From the NCBI RefSeq assembly GCF_900343145.1, contig NZ_LT996886.1:744001-808000 (forward strand): a stretch of 64,000 nt of DNA. The letters are read 5' to 3'. How positions within the stretch are numbered: the first letter of the stretch is position 1; the number at the start of each line of letters is the position of its first letter. The notes beneath the pieces were generated by a model that did not search any database, was not told the origin of the DNA, and saw only the letters and a list, made by a program, of their open reading frames with translations. This document shows positions 27,846-36,519 of the stretch, in pieces. Source of the DNA: Tessaracoccus timonensis (GTDB taxonomy: Bacteria; Actinomycetota; Actinomycetes; Propionibacteriales; Propionibacteriaceae). The position numbers and the translations under genes are program-made.

Positions 27846-28510
27846 AGATCGCCATATTCGGAGCCACGGGCATGGCAGGTTCTGCCATCACCGACGAAGC
27901 CGTCCGACGCGGCCACCAGGCCCTCGCCGCATCCCGCCACCCGCGCGAGGACGCCTCACCCCACGTCGAATCCCGAGCCGTCGACGTCGCAGACATCGAC
28001 TCAGTAGCCGCTGCTCTGGGCGACGCCGACGCGGTCGTTGTCGCAGTCCGTCCCGCGCCGGGCCAGGAGAGCACTCTGCCTGCCCTCACCCGGAACGTGC
28101 TCGACGCCGCCCGGATCCATGATGTTCGCGTGGTCGTGGTGGGCGGATCGGCACCCCTGTGGTCCCCCACCATGCCGGGCCATCGAGTCTTCGACGACCC
28201 CGGCTACGTTCCGGCAGCGTGGCGCACCATCGCTCAGGCGAGCCTGGACCAGTTCACCACTTGTCAGCAGCATCCACATGAGTGGTGGACGTACGTCAGC
28301 CCACCAGCACTCTTCGAACCGGGACCACGAACCGGACGGTACGAACGCGGCACAGACACGCTCCTGGTGGACGAGCGCGGAACCTCTCGCATCAATGCGG
28401 CGGACTTCGCGATCGCCATCGTCGACGAACTGGAGAACCCCGGCGAGGACATCCACTTCACCGTGGCGACGTTCAGTTCCGACAACGAGACGATGGAGAA
28501 GCGTGCATGA
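27842..28510 (+). CDS. NAD(P)-binding oxidoreductase (NmrA/atypical SDR)
   Basis: A 222-aa Rossmann protein: KIAIFGATGMAGSAITDEAVRRGH (GxxGxxG), ADAVVVAVRP and VVVVGGSAPLW. These NAD(P)H-binding proteins without the SDR Tyr-Lys pair act as redox sensors or reductases. It overlaps both neighbours by 4 nt, forming one translation unit under the LysR gene. Confidence 0.87.
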   Translation: MKIAIFGATGMAGSAITDEAVRRGHQALAASRHPREDASPHVESRAVDVADIDSVAAALGDADAVVVAVRPAPGQESTLPALTRNVLDAARIHDVRVVVVGGSAPLWSPTMPGHRVFDDPGYVPAAWRTIAQASLDQFTTCQQHPHEWWTYVSPPALFEPGPRTGRYERGTDTLLVDERGTSRINAADFAIAIVDELENPGEDIHFTVATFSSDNETMEKRA

Positions 28511-28944
28511 CCGCCACTACTGAAGGTGTGTTCTCGCCCGCGCTGCGCTTGGTCACCGTCGGTCTGCTGGTCTCGGTGGGCATCGTCGCGTTCGACGGAC
28601 TGGGGGTGACCACGGCTCTGCCGGCCATCGCCTCAGAGCTGGGAGGGATGGACACCTACGGGTGGGCGGTCTCGGCACTGATGCTGGCCAGTGTCGCGGG
28701 CACCGTGATCGCCGGCTTCCTCGCAGACCGGCACAACCCGCGCGGACCGTACCTGGCTGGCTTCGGGATCTTTACTGCAGGACTCGTCATGTCCGGCCTC
28801 GCCACGAGTTGGGCGCTTCAGAATGGAATGGCACCGGCGCCGAACTCGCTCACTGCAACAACGTGGCGGTCTATCCAGTCGGAGGCTGGTGGAAGAACAA
28901 CAGCAGGAAGGACCGACGGGACCTGCCGGTCCGGTACTCGCTAG
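28507..28944 (+). pseudogene. MFS transporter, truncated after the third helix
   Basis: The frame starts correctly with MTATTEGVFSPALRLVTVGLLVSVG and runs through ALPAIASELGGMDTYGWAVSALMLASVAGTVIAGFLADR (motif A region) to GIFTAGLVMSGLATSWA. After about 28818 the sequence switches to unrelated DNA and the frame ends at 28944 without more helices. A functional MFS protein needs about 400 residues, so the gene is broken by the junction with the subtilase tail at 28821. Confidence 0.8.
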
Positions 28945-29066
28945 TCCTGTCGCTTCAGACACAGGATCAAGGCGTCGACCTCTACACCCCCATCGCCACA
29001 CAGCTGCCAATCCCAGTTGCCACGCCGATTCCCATCCCCGTTGCTTCGCGGATCCTGGGGTCCTGA
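28821..29066 (+). pseudogene. C-terminal remnant of an S8-type peptidase
   Basis: About 81 codons: EWNGTGAELAHCNNVAVYPV, then DLPVRYSLVLSLQTQDQGVD and DLYTPIATQL to a stop. This matches the tail of subtilase-like proteins that pair with AAA ATPases in mobile regions; the identification rests on remembered family style, so confidence is moderate. A second, different tail of the same kind is at 46393. Confidence 0.45.
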
Positions 29067-29380
29067 AAGAATCAGCCGGCAAAGACCTCCTACTGGCGAT
29101 CGCCATGATCACAGTTGCGCAGACGAGCGGCTGTCATCACCACGCCACTCCATCTCAACCAGTCGCCGCGGGGACGAAGCCACAATCGCGGTATCCCGGG
29201 CATGGTCGGCTGTCTGCTTCCTGAGCCCGTGTCTGCCTATCTCGCGGAGACGCGCGAAAGCGGCGTACATTGCAGGCGAGGCAGCTTCTCCCTCTTGCGG
29301 GTCCTTCGGGACGGCCTACGGGCGCTCATCCACGTACTGCCTCCTCGACGGAGTACCACGCGTGACGAGAGAGCCAGATC
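29067..29380. other. no recognisable gene
   Basis: Short open frames occur on both strands but none has a recognisable motif or a ribosome site. Probably junk between two recombination scars. Confidence 0.4.
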
Positions 29381-29740
29381 ATGTTCCGTTCAATCTGGAT
29401 GCTCAGCATCCGCGCCCATGGCTTCTTCCAGCAGTACATGCCGAGCAACCGACTGCTCGCAGCTACGCGAACCCGGCGAGGGGTGAAGTGGGGCGTCCCG
29501 GCGATGCTTGTCGGTGTCCCGTACCTTGCCGTCGCCAACGTGTGCACGATCCTGATCGACTGTGGGGCGCCCGAGTGGCTCCACCTGTTCGTTCTGTGGG
29601 GCATCTGGAACGCCTTCAAGTTCATTCTCAACGGTCCCGTCAGCCTGTTCCGCCTCGTGCGAGCGATCATGCGCGAGCAGATGATGGCCCAGACGGTGCG
29701 CCCGACAGGCCGGGTGCGGGTCTCCACCAACTCACGTTGA
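29381..29740 (+). CDS. small membrane protein (often labelled sulfate permease)
   Basis: A 119-aa protein: an amphipathic start RSIWMLSIRAHGFFQQYMPSN, then RRGVKWGVPAMLVGVPYLAVA (helix 1) and WLHLFVLWGIWNAFKFILNGPVSLF (helix 2), and a basic tail. Actinobacterial relatives are, as I recall, labelled sulfate permease by transfer although they have two helices only and no transporter signature. Function unknown. It lies between decayed sequences yet is intact. Confidence 0.65.
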   Translation: MFRSIWMLSIRAHGFFQQYMPSNRLLAATRTRRGVKWGVPAMLVGVPYLAVANVCTILIDCGAPEWLHLFVLWGIWNAFKFILNGPVSLFRLVRAIMREQMMAQTVRPTGRVRVSTNSR

Positions 29741-30076
29741 TGAGCTGCACTTCGGGTAAAGCCGGCGTGGTCGTCCACCAGGCCGGATCGACACTCCCTG
29801 ACGTGCGATGGTTCGACGCACGGTCTGCGCGTCCACCTCGAACCAGCGGCCCAGCTGCACCAGCGTCCAACCAGCTTGGTACAGCCGGGCGGCTTCCTTG
29901 GTCTGCATAGAGTCCAGACCTGCGCGGCGAACAGGGACGCCGCGGCGTGTGAGATGAGCTGCCGCGGTCAGGCGGTGGATATGGAACTGTTTGGCCAGCC
30001 CTCGCAGGGTCGCGCCGGCCTCGTAGGCAGCGACCAGTTCGTCGACCTCGGCGTCGGTCAGAAAAGTTTGAGTCAT
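29732..30076 (-). CDS. helix-turn-helix protein, probable recombinase tail
   Basis: A 114-aa frame with two repeated helix-turn-helix units: LVAAYEAGATLRGLAKQFHIHRLTAAAHLTRRGV and EAARLYQAGWTLVQLGRWFEVDAQTVRRTIARQGV. This tail is found at the end of serine recombinases, and upstream (30300-30504) a recombinase segment remains, so it is likely a detached C-terminus rather than an independent regulator. Confidence 0.65.
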   Translation of the reverse strand: MTQTFLTDAEVDELVAAYEAGATLRGLAKQFHIHRLTAAAHLTRRGVPVRRAGLDSMQTKEAARLYQAGWTLVQLGRWFEVDAQTVRRTIARQGVSIRPGGRPRRLYPKCSSST

Positions 30077-30299
30077 CTCAAGTGAGCGGACAGACTGGCC
30101 CCGGGAGTCCTCAATACAGGGTTCCGATGATCGCTTCGATGTCCGGTAAACCCCTCGCGACCAGCGAGAACACACGGTTCGTGCGGCGGAGCCAATGTTG
30201 TCAAACTCTCTCCGTAGGTCCACTCCACGCACAAGGCTCGAACCTTTGCCATCATTGGCGATTTCGGTTCGGGCCTTGCTGCTGTCTTGGGCCCAGAGA

Positions 30300-30504
30300 T
30301 GAGGGAATTGGCGTTGGTCTCGGGGTCGAGGCGCATCTCGAAGGCTCTGTCGTTCTGGACTCGGAGTTGCTCGTCTCCGTCAATGTAGATCCTAGTGAAA
30401 AACGCTTGGCTGCAGAGGCACCGGTTGACGTTGTCGCAGCGTGCGTAGACATTGGTGCAGTTGGCGACCAGGCTGAGGGCTTCATCGAGGTGGCTCGGGC
30501 ACAC
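30300..30504 (-). pseudogene. serine recombinase fragment
   Basis: The segment ANCTNVYARCDNVNRCLCSQAFFTRIYIDGDEQ corresponds to the region just after the coiled coil of large serine recombinases (compare RRILNRALFTRITIDDDE in the 24.4-kb copy). The rest upstream is missing and the frame to the tail at 30076 is broken. Confidence 0.6.
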
Positions 30505-30559
30505 GCAGGATATGTCAGTGGTATCCGTCAGACTGAAAGCGGCTCAGAGAGGAGAAATC

Positions 30560-31315
30560 GTGATCGAAGCAGCCAAAGCCCTACCCGGGCTCATCAAGGA
30601 CTGGAAGAACAACCGTGATCTGATCTACCAACATGTCGGATGCGTCGCCGGCTTCTTGACGATCGCCGCGTACGTTCACGAGCAACGTCCCAGTGAGGTT
30701 CTCGCTGACCTGTTCAACGTGGCCGGGGTGCCGAGTGCCGGGGCTTGGCTCGAATCCCACCTCCCACCGTTCCTTGCTCAGCCAGATGCTCAGTCAAGTC
30801 ACACCCTCATACAGGTGGCAGGTGTTGCCGTGCTTCTCATTCTCGTGATGCCGTTCTTCAACGCACGACGGAACGAGTCTCATGTCGATTTTCAGGCTGC
30901 AGGCCTGTTCGGTGCACGAGCAGCGAATACGACCTGGATTCTCCTGGTGATCGCTGTGCAACTCGGATCATTGCAGTGGGGCATCGACTGGCTGCGCTCC
31001 ACGAGCTTGATTCTCGTGGCGATCGCGGCATTCGGTTCGGTCACCTTGCTCGTCGTATATGCGGTTGTCCGGAAGCTTGGGATGCAGGACCTGCTTGCGC
31101 CTGTTGGACGTGGCCTTTGGTGGTTGATCGCTCGTGGCAGTGCTGTTCTCACCATGGCAGTCTTCGCCTTAGTCTTCGTCGTCATCGGTCCAGCACTCGG
31201 CCTCGGCATGTGGCTGTTCTCCACCGAGTCAGATGCCCACTATGAAACCCAGCGAAGGGTCGCCCAGAGACGGGCAGAACGAGAAGTCCCCACCGGTGCC
31301 ATCCCAACTCCATGA
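30560..31315 (+). CDS. hypothetical polytopic membrane protein
   Basis: A 251-aa protein with about five hydrophobic helices (for example HTLIQVAGVAVLLILVMPFF, TTWILLVIAVQLGSLQWGI, TSLILVAIAAFGSVTLLVVY) and an Arg-rich cytoplasmic tail. A GTG start at 30560 has GAGGAGAAATC in front; the longer frame upstream overlaps recombinase debris. No family recognised. It precedes a TetR gene by 83 bp. Confidence 0.65.
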   Translation: MIEAAKALPGLIKDWKNNRDLIYQHVGCVAGFLTIAAYVHEQRPSEVLADLFNVAGVPSAGAWLESHLPPFLAQPDAQSSHTLIQVAGVAVLLILVMPFFNARRNESHVDFQAAGLFGARAANTTWILLVIAVQLGSLQWGIDWLRSTSLILVAIAAFGSVTLLVVYAVVRKLGMQDLLAPVGRGLWWLIARGSAVLTMAVFALVFVVIGPALGLGMWLFSTESDAHYETQRRVAQRRAEREVPTGAIPTP

Positions 31316-31336
31316 GAAGTGCACCACCGGCGCGCC

Positions 31337-31388
31337 TTGACTGTGCTGCCGTCCTGTGTATTATGAACGTGTTCAGTGAACATGTTCA
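31337..31388 (+). promoter_or_regulatory. promoter with twin palindromic operator before tetR
   Basis: TTGACT (31337-31342), 16-bp spacer, TATTAT (31359-31364). Two 12-bp palindromes follow directly: TGAACGTGTTCA (31364-31375) and the perfect TGAACATGTTCA (31377-31388), covering the transcription start. This strongly suggests autoregulation by the adjacent TetR protein. Confidence 0.75.
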
Positions 31389-31398
31389 GGAGGTGCAA

Positions 31399-31992
31399 GT
31401 GGTCACTGCTAGGACTGAGGCACGTCAGACGACGCGCCGCGCCGTGCTGCAGGCCGCGGCCAGGCTGTTCGAGGAGCGCGGGTTCCTCGCGACGACCGTG
31501 CGCGACATCGCCCGAGAAGCCGACGTGAGTGTCGGGACCGTCATGGCAGCTGGCGACAAGGAAGCTCTACTTGTTGAACTCTTCGACGGCCTCATCGAGG
31601 AGCGCCAGCAGCTCGCTGACACGCAAGTCCTTGGTGGCACCGCCTGGTGCGGTGTGGACGCAGTCGCTGTGGTGGAGCCCTTCGTGGTGCTATTCGAAGA
31701 GCGTCGTGACCTTGCCCAGGCCTATGCCTCGATCCTGGTGAGCGGCCGGCACTCCTCGGTGGTTTTCACCGACCTCGCGAGGCGGCTGATCGCTGTGTTC
31801 GAACAGCTTATGAACGCCTGCGGATGCTCAGTGCCGATGGGAGCCCGCGGGCGCGCCGAAGCGCTCCACGCGGCGTACATCGGAAGCCTGTTCATCTGGT
31901 CGGCAACCCCGGAAAGATCCGCATCGGAGTTCCTGGCTCAGCTTCGCGAGGTTTTCGCGGCGATCTGCCACCATGAGGGAGGCGACTCATGA
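31399..31992 (+). CDS. TetR/AcrR family regulator
   Basis: A 197-aa regulator; DNA-binding domain RRAVLQAAARLFEERGFLATTVRDIAREADVSVGTVMAAG. The GTG at 31399 follows CAGGAGG with good spacing and lies just after the twin operator; the frame is open further upstream but would run through the operator. It overlaps a DoxX gene by 4 nt, which is its likely target together with itself. Confidence 0.9.
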   Translation: MVTARTEARQTTRRAVLQAAARLFEERGFLATTVRDIAREADVSVGTVMAAGDKEALLVELFDGLIEERQQLADTQVLGGTAWCGVDAVAVVEPFVVLFEERRDLAQAYASILVSGRHSSVVFTDLARRLIAVFEQLMNACGCSVPMGARGRAEALHAAYIGSLFIWSATPERSASEFLAQLREVFAAICHHEGGDS

Positions 31993-32345
31993 TCTTGCTG
32001 CCATCTTGGTGGGCGCCACCAGCACTTCTGGCCGCCGTCCTCCTTGTAGATGTCGCGCTGTCGGTCAGGCCGGTGCGATTCATCCGCGACTGTCTCCACA
32101 GTGTTCGCTTCCCCGAGGAGTGGTGGTGGGCTCTGCTCGTCGTCAAGACGCTTGCGGCAGCCGGGCTCATTGTGGGCATCTGGATCCCCGGGCTCGCCTT
32201 CGCAGCAAACAGCGGGGTGATCGCTTACTTCCTGTGCGCAGCAGCAGCCCACATCCGAGCAGGAGCGACAGGATCGGCCTTCAGGATCAACTGCTTGGGG
32301 ATGCTGGCACTATCCTGCGTCATCCTGGCGTTGAGCACCCTCTAG
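31989..32345 (+). CDS. DoxX-like membrane protein
   Basis: A 118-aa four-helix membrane protein with the DoxX-like pattern: helix 1 WAPPALLAAVLLVDVALS, WWWALLVVKTLAAAGLIVGIWIPGLAFAANSGVIAYFLCAAAAHIRAG. Family members are linked to oxidative stress or quinone metabolism, without a firm biochemical role. Translationally coupled to the TetR gene (ATGA overlap). Confidence 0.8.
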   Translation: MILLPSWWAPPALLAAVLLVDVALSVRPVRFIRDCLHSVRFPEEWWWALLVVKTLAAAGLIVGIWIPGLAFAANSGVIAYFLCAAAAHIRAGATGSAFRINCLGMLALSCVILALSTL

Positions 32346-32387
32346 CTGTCTTGGTCGAAGACATTGGTTGACGGCATGCCAGACCTA

Positions 32388-33656
32388 TCACGATTCACCC
32401 TCGCCTGAGTTCGATGCACCTTGCGACAGTGCCCAGATTGCAACACCAAGGACCAACACGACAGCCCCACAGCTCAGGGCGACCACGTGTTGCGCGCTGG
32501 CGTAGTCAGCGGCCCTGTTGGGAGCTCCAGCGGCAACCAGGTCGGCTATCGTTTGGTCGGGAATGCGGCGCCGCACAAGGACGGTCAGCAGTGCTGAGTA
32601 GCAGGCCACCGACAGGGCTTCGGATCCGATGCGGGCGAAGTTCAGCAGCCCGGCAGCGCTGCCCGACGAGTGACTCGGCACCCGAGCCAGGGCTTCTCCA
32701 TCGACCACTCCGAGAGGAAGCCCGAACCCGAGCCCAATCAGCGCTAGAGCTGGCACAACCGCCCACACGGAATTACCCGGGGCAAGCGCCAGCATCGCGA
32801 CCGAACCGGCCGTCAGGCAACCAATGGATGCGACCAGGACCGGACCGATGCCGATTTGATGGCGCTTCATGACTGAGACGGCGACACTCGGAGACAGGAC
32901 GACAGGAAGAGTCGCGACGAGCATCATCACTCCGGCCTGTCCTGCGTTCCAGCCGTGGATCGCGCTGAATGCCGCGGGAAGGTAGGTCAGGAAGGTCACA
33001 AACCCTACCGAAGCCGTGATCGGCACCAGTGTCATCGCCGCGAACCCGCGGTTGGTCAGCAGACTGACGTTGAGCAGGCGGCGCGCTCCGTCGTGTTCAA
33101 CCTGCACTGTGGGGATCCCTCGCGACATTGCTAATGACACGGCCAAGACGATGGCTGGCAGCCAGAATGCTGCGCGCCAGCCAAACGCCTGTGTAACCAG
33201 GCCGCACAGCGTTGGACCGAGCGCCAGGCCTAGCCCGTTGATGGTGCCAAATAGTGCGAACGCCCTGGCCCGGGTGGCTCCTTCCCAAGCCAGCGACAGG
33301 ATCGACGTTGCGCTAGTCAGGACGGCAGCGGCGCCCGCTCCAGCCACGAGTCGGGCACCATCCAGCAGTAACAGCGTCGGTGCGAGGGCGCTGCCGATAG
33401 AGGCCAGCAGGACGATGATGACTCCAGCACGGAAGACCCGGTGGTGCCCGGCGCGGTCGGCGAACCCGCCCCACAGCAGGGTACAGAGGGCGAAGGCGAC
33501 GTTGAAACCGTTGACGACCCACTGCAGCGGACCCGGACTGGATCCTAGGTCGGCCGCGATGCGCGGCAGTGCCACTGCTGTGCCGGCGATCGAGAGCGGG
33601 ATCACAAGTTGCGCCGACAGGATTGCCGGCAGAGCCCAGCGTGTTGGTGTGGTCAT
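32388..33656 (-). CDS. MFS transporter (drug-efflux type)
   Basis: A 422-aa major-facilitator protein with about twelve to fourteen helices. N-terminal half has IPLSIAGTAVALPRIAADLG...LQWVVNGFNVAFALCTLLWGGFADRAGHHRVFRAG, containing motif A (GFADRAGHHR) and the LQWVVNGY-like DHA signature. ALFGTINGLGLALGPTLCGLV is motif C, typical of antiporters. It diverges from an ArsR gene and is probably repressed by it through the direct/palindromic sites at 33669. Confidence 0.88.
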   Translation of the reverse strand: MTTPTRWALPAILSAQLVIPLSIAGTAVALPRIAADLGSSPGPLQWVVNGFNVAFALCTLLWGGFADRAGHHRVFRAGVIIVLLASIGSALAPTLLLLDGARLVAGAGAAAVLTSATSILSLAWEGATRARAFALFGTINGLGLALGPTLCGLVTQAFGWRAAFWLPAIVLAVSLAMSRGIPTVQVEHDGARRLLNVSLLTNRGFAAMTLVPITASVGFVTFLTYLPAAFSAIHGWNAGQAGVMMLVATLPVVLSPSVAVSVMKRHQIGIGPVLVASIGCLTAGSVAMLALAPGNSVWAVVPALALIGLGFGLPLGVVDGEALARVPSHSSGSAAGLLNFARIGSEALSVACYSALLTVLVRRRIPDQTIADLVAAGAPNRAADYASAQHVVALSCGAVVLVLGVAIWALSQGASNSGEGES

Positions 33657-33668
33657 GACACCCTTCCA

Positions 33669-33730
33669 TAGGTACGATCAATGTCGAACCTAATATGCGG
33701 GATCAATTGGTACGATGTCAACCGAACCTA
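33669..33730. promoter_or_regulatory. tandem operator for the ArsR/MFS pair
   Basis: Two 22-bp sites GGTACGATnnnnnnCGAACCTA at 33671-33692 and 33709-33730; each is also an imperfect inverted repeat (TAGGTaCGA...TCGaACCTA). They fill the gap between the divergent MFS and ArsR genes. Confidence 0.7.
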
Positions 33731-33740
33731 TCGAAAGGTG

Positions 33741-34076
33741 GTGAGTGTCGTGCCGGACGAAGAAGGGCACCCCAGCGTCACCGAGATGAACCTGCCCGAC
33801 GTACTGACGGCCCTCAACGATCCATTGCGGCGGCAAGTCGTCAACACACTCATCGCCGAGCCCGACGGGACCGAGCGCACCTGCGCGAGTTTTGACCTCG
33901 GAGTGTCGAAGTCGACCCTCACCCATCACTTTCGCGTGCTGCGTGAATCTGGCCTGGTGCGTCAGGTTGATCGAGGAAACTCCCGCAAAGTCTCCCTGCG
34001 CCGCGATGAACTCAACCAGCGTTTCCCGGGGCTGTTGGATCTGCTTGGCCGCGAGGAATCATCGAGGGCCGAGTAG
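33741..34076 (+). CDS. ArsR-type winged-helix regulator
   Basis: About 111 aa. Winged helix LNDPLRRQVVNTLIAEPDGTERTCASFDLGVSKSTLTHHFRVLRESGLVRQVDRG. GTG codons at 33741 and 33750 both have AAAGG upstream and are better than the ATG at 33681, which would place the start inside the operator. No metal-binding Cys cluster is present, so it is not a classical arsenic sensor. Divergent from the MFS gene. Confidence 0.85.
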   Translation: MSVVPDEEGHPSVTEMNLPDVLTALNDPLRRQVVNTLIAEPDGTERTCASFDLGVSKSTLTHHFRVLRESGLVRQVDRGNSRKVSLRRDELNQRFPGLLDLLGREESSRAE

Positions 34077-34149
34077 GTCTTGCGTATCGGCGCATTCCGT
34101 CGGGCCGCCGCGCCGCGCCCGCGGCAGCAGATCAGACGCCTGCGTCTTA

Positions 34150-35501
34150 GCCTCGACGGCCTTGGCTCGGGTAATGCGCAGGGTTCGGTTGGCTTCGCTG
34201 ACGCCGCTCTTGCGGGTCGGGATCGCGGTCGGTGGCTTTCTCAACACCGCCCTCAACATCCGCGCCCGCGCCGACCTCATCCTCGACGGCACGCTGAAGC
34301 CCGGCCCCGAAATCACCCTGTCCGACGGATCGGCAGCGGGCGTGGGGGACACGATCATCACCCGCCGCAACGACCGGCGACTGCGGAACCGGCACGGTTG
34401 GGTCCGCAACGGCCAAACCTGGACCATCACCGCCGTGCGTGACGATGGATCGGTCACGATCCGCCCACCCGGGACCCGGTTCGGCAACAGCATCGTCCTC
34501 CCCGCCGACTACGTGGCTCAGCACGTCGACCTCGGCTACGCCGTCAACACCCACCGCGCCCAAGGCCTCACCACCGACACCGCCCACGTCCTCGTCGAAC
34601 CCACCACCACGCGCGAGAACCTGTACGTCGCCATACCCACGGACGGGAATCGAACCGGGCCTACGTCATCCTCGACCGTCCCGACGATCACGCCACCGCG
34701 CATCCGGGCGACAATCCCGACGCCACCGCCCGCACGGTCCTCTACGGCGTGCTCCAACACAGCGGTGCTGAACTGTCGGCACACGAGACCATCACCGCCG
34801 AACAGGACCAGGGGGGCTCGATCGGCCAGCTCGCCGCAGAATACGAAACCATCGCCGCCGCAGCCCAACACGACCGTTGGGCCACCCTGGCCCGCGGCTC
34901 CGGGCTCACCGACGAGCAAGAGCAAGCTGTTATCGACTCCGACGCCTTCGGCGCCCTCACGGCCGAGCTGCGGCGGGCCGAAGCCAACCACCACAACGCC
35001 GACACCCTCCTGCCACGCCTCATCAAGGCTCGCGGGTTCGCCGACGCCGACGACATCGCTTCCGTCATCCACCACCCGCCCCTCAGATCAGGCCGCACCC
35101 GACAGGCCTCGCATCTCATCGCCGGGCTGATCCCCGAAGCCACCGGCCCCATGACCCCCGACATGTAACAGGCCCTGACCGAACGCCGCTACCTCATCGA
35201 AACCCGAGCCGCCGCCGTCCTCGACACTGCCTTCCACACCCACGAACCATGGGTTACAGCCCTTGGTCCGATACCCACCAGCGTGCGGGAGCGGCAGCAG
35301 TGTCGACGCCGCGCCCTGGCTGTAGCCGCTTACCGTGATCGCTACCAGATCACCGACCCGGCCTCGCTCGGCGCCCAGCCCGAGGCGCAGAAGATCGACC
35401 GCACCGGAACCGAAACAGCACTACGCACGCTGACCCGCCCGACAGTCCACGATGAGCGTCGGCAGCCCGCCCACCAGGCGACGCGACACCTCGACCTGTA
35501 A
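34150..35501 (+). pseudogene. MobF/TraA-type relaxase-helicase, C-terminal remnant
   Basis: The tail of a conjugative relaxase: VGDTIITRRNDRRLRNRHGWVRNG, LPADYVAQHVDLGYAVNTHRAQGLTTDTAHVLV (helicase motif V/VI area) and TTRENLYVAI. Around 34640 a frameshift occurs; RAYVILDRPDDHATAH and the long helical part continue in the next frame. A TAA at 35166 then stops it, and ALTERRYLIETRAAAVLDTAF resumes after it to about 35501. The N-terminal relaxase domain is absent. Evidence of a former conjugative element. Confidence 0.8.
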
Positions 35502-35625
35502 CAGCAGGGCACACGAGAGAGGGCTCGCACCGTCCAGAGGATGTGCAACGGCACTCTATATGTAGAGCCGCTGGCCACGGAGACCGTTGCTACGCATTCC
35601 CTCGACGCTCTCTCGCACAAAAGCT

Positions 35626-36519
35626 TCAGCGAGTTCCGACTCTCCAGCGATAGACCTTAGCAAAAGCCCTAATGTCCTTAGCCTCGACGCCCTTGATTCG
35701 GGGCATAGCACCTGTTGTGGAGCCTACGAGTTCGGTTTCAAGAAACGTGATCTCGCGCTCGGTGAGCACCGGAATGTCAATTTCGAACGCATCGTCGTCC
35801 TTGCGAATGAAATCGAGGTCATCGAACCGACAGGCATCGATGGTGCGGTCCAAGTTTGAGCTGGTGATAATGCCGCCCCAGGTGAGCATCTTGGCGTCGT
35901 CCGCATAGTGAAAGTTGAAGAGCTGACGAAACGGTCGACCGTGAGCTTCACGGCTCACGGAGTGAGCGGTGGCTTGCAGCACGCGCCGTTCGACCTGCGC
36001 GGGTCCCCAGCCATTCATACTGCTTGCGTCTAGGTCATCGCCGATCAGGTCGCCAAGTCTCTCACGAAGATTCTCGAGCCGGCTCGACAGCGGGTGGATG
36101 GCCGCGCCATTGACGGTGACGATCACAATGCTGCCAGGCACGCTTGACCGCACGACGAAGTCCAGGTCGCGCAGGATGTCCTTCGTCAGCACGTCCGTGT
36201 AGTCGAGCCAGGTGATCGCCAGTATGGTCCAGTCCACGTCGGGCAACCGGTCGCGTGCCTCGCCCATGAGAACGCGGATGCCTTTGTACGGCTTGTTGAA
36301 CTCAAGACGATGCTGAATGTTCGTGTCGCGCTCGATGCTCGTCATTCGAGGAATCCCGAGCCCACGATGGAACTCAATGAAGTCGATAAACTCCAAGCCG
36401 CCAAACCCGACGTATTGGTACTGGTCCAAGGCGGAGATAGCCGTGAGGCGACGGCATGCGTCAACGATCATTCTCCGTTGCGCGGCCTTCGCCGGTCGGA
36501 ACTCGTACTGTCGGGCCAT
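35626..36519 (-). CDS. methyltransferase-fold protein of a GHKL/cytosine-MTase locus
   Basis: A 297-aa protein starting MARQYEFRPAKAAQRRMIVDACRRL. YVGFGGLEFIDFIEFHRGLG followed by MTSIERD resembles motif I and the acidic strand-2 end of a SAM-binding Rossmann fold, and ILAITWLDYTDVLT could be motif IV; still, catalysis is unproven. The stop of the GHKL gene and this ATG overlap, so they are co-translated. I know of similar proteins labelled O-methyltransferase beside GHKL ATPases, but no proven role. Confidence 0.65.
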   Translation of the reverse strand: MARQYEFRPAKAAQRRMIVDACRRLTAISALDQYQYVGFGGLEFIDFIEFHRGLGIPRMTSIERDTNIQHRLEFNKPYKGIRVLMGEARDRLPDVDWTILAITWLDYTDVLTKDILRDLDFVVRSSVPGSIVIVTVNGAAIHPLSSRLENLRERLGDLIGDDLDASSMNGWGPAQVERRVLQATAHSVSREAHGRPFRQLFNFHYADDAKMLTWGGIITSSNLDRTIDACRFDDLDFIRKDDDAFEIDIPVLTEREITFLETELVGSTTGAMPRIKGVEAKDIRAFAKVYRWRVGTR

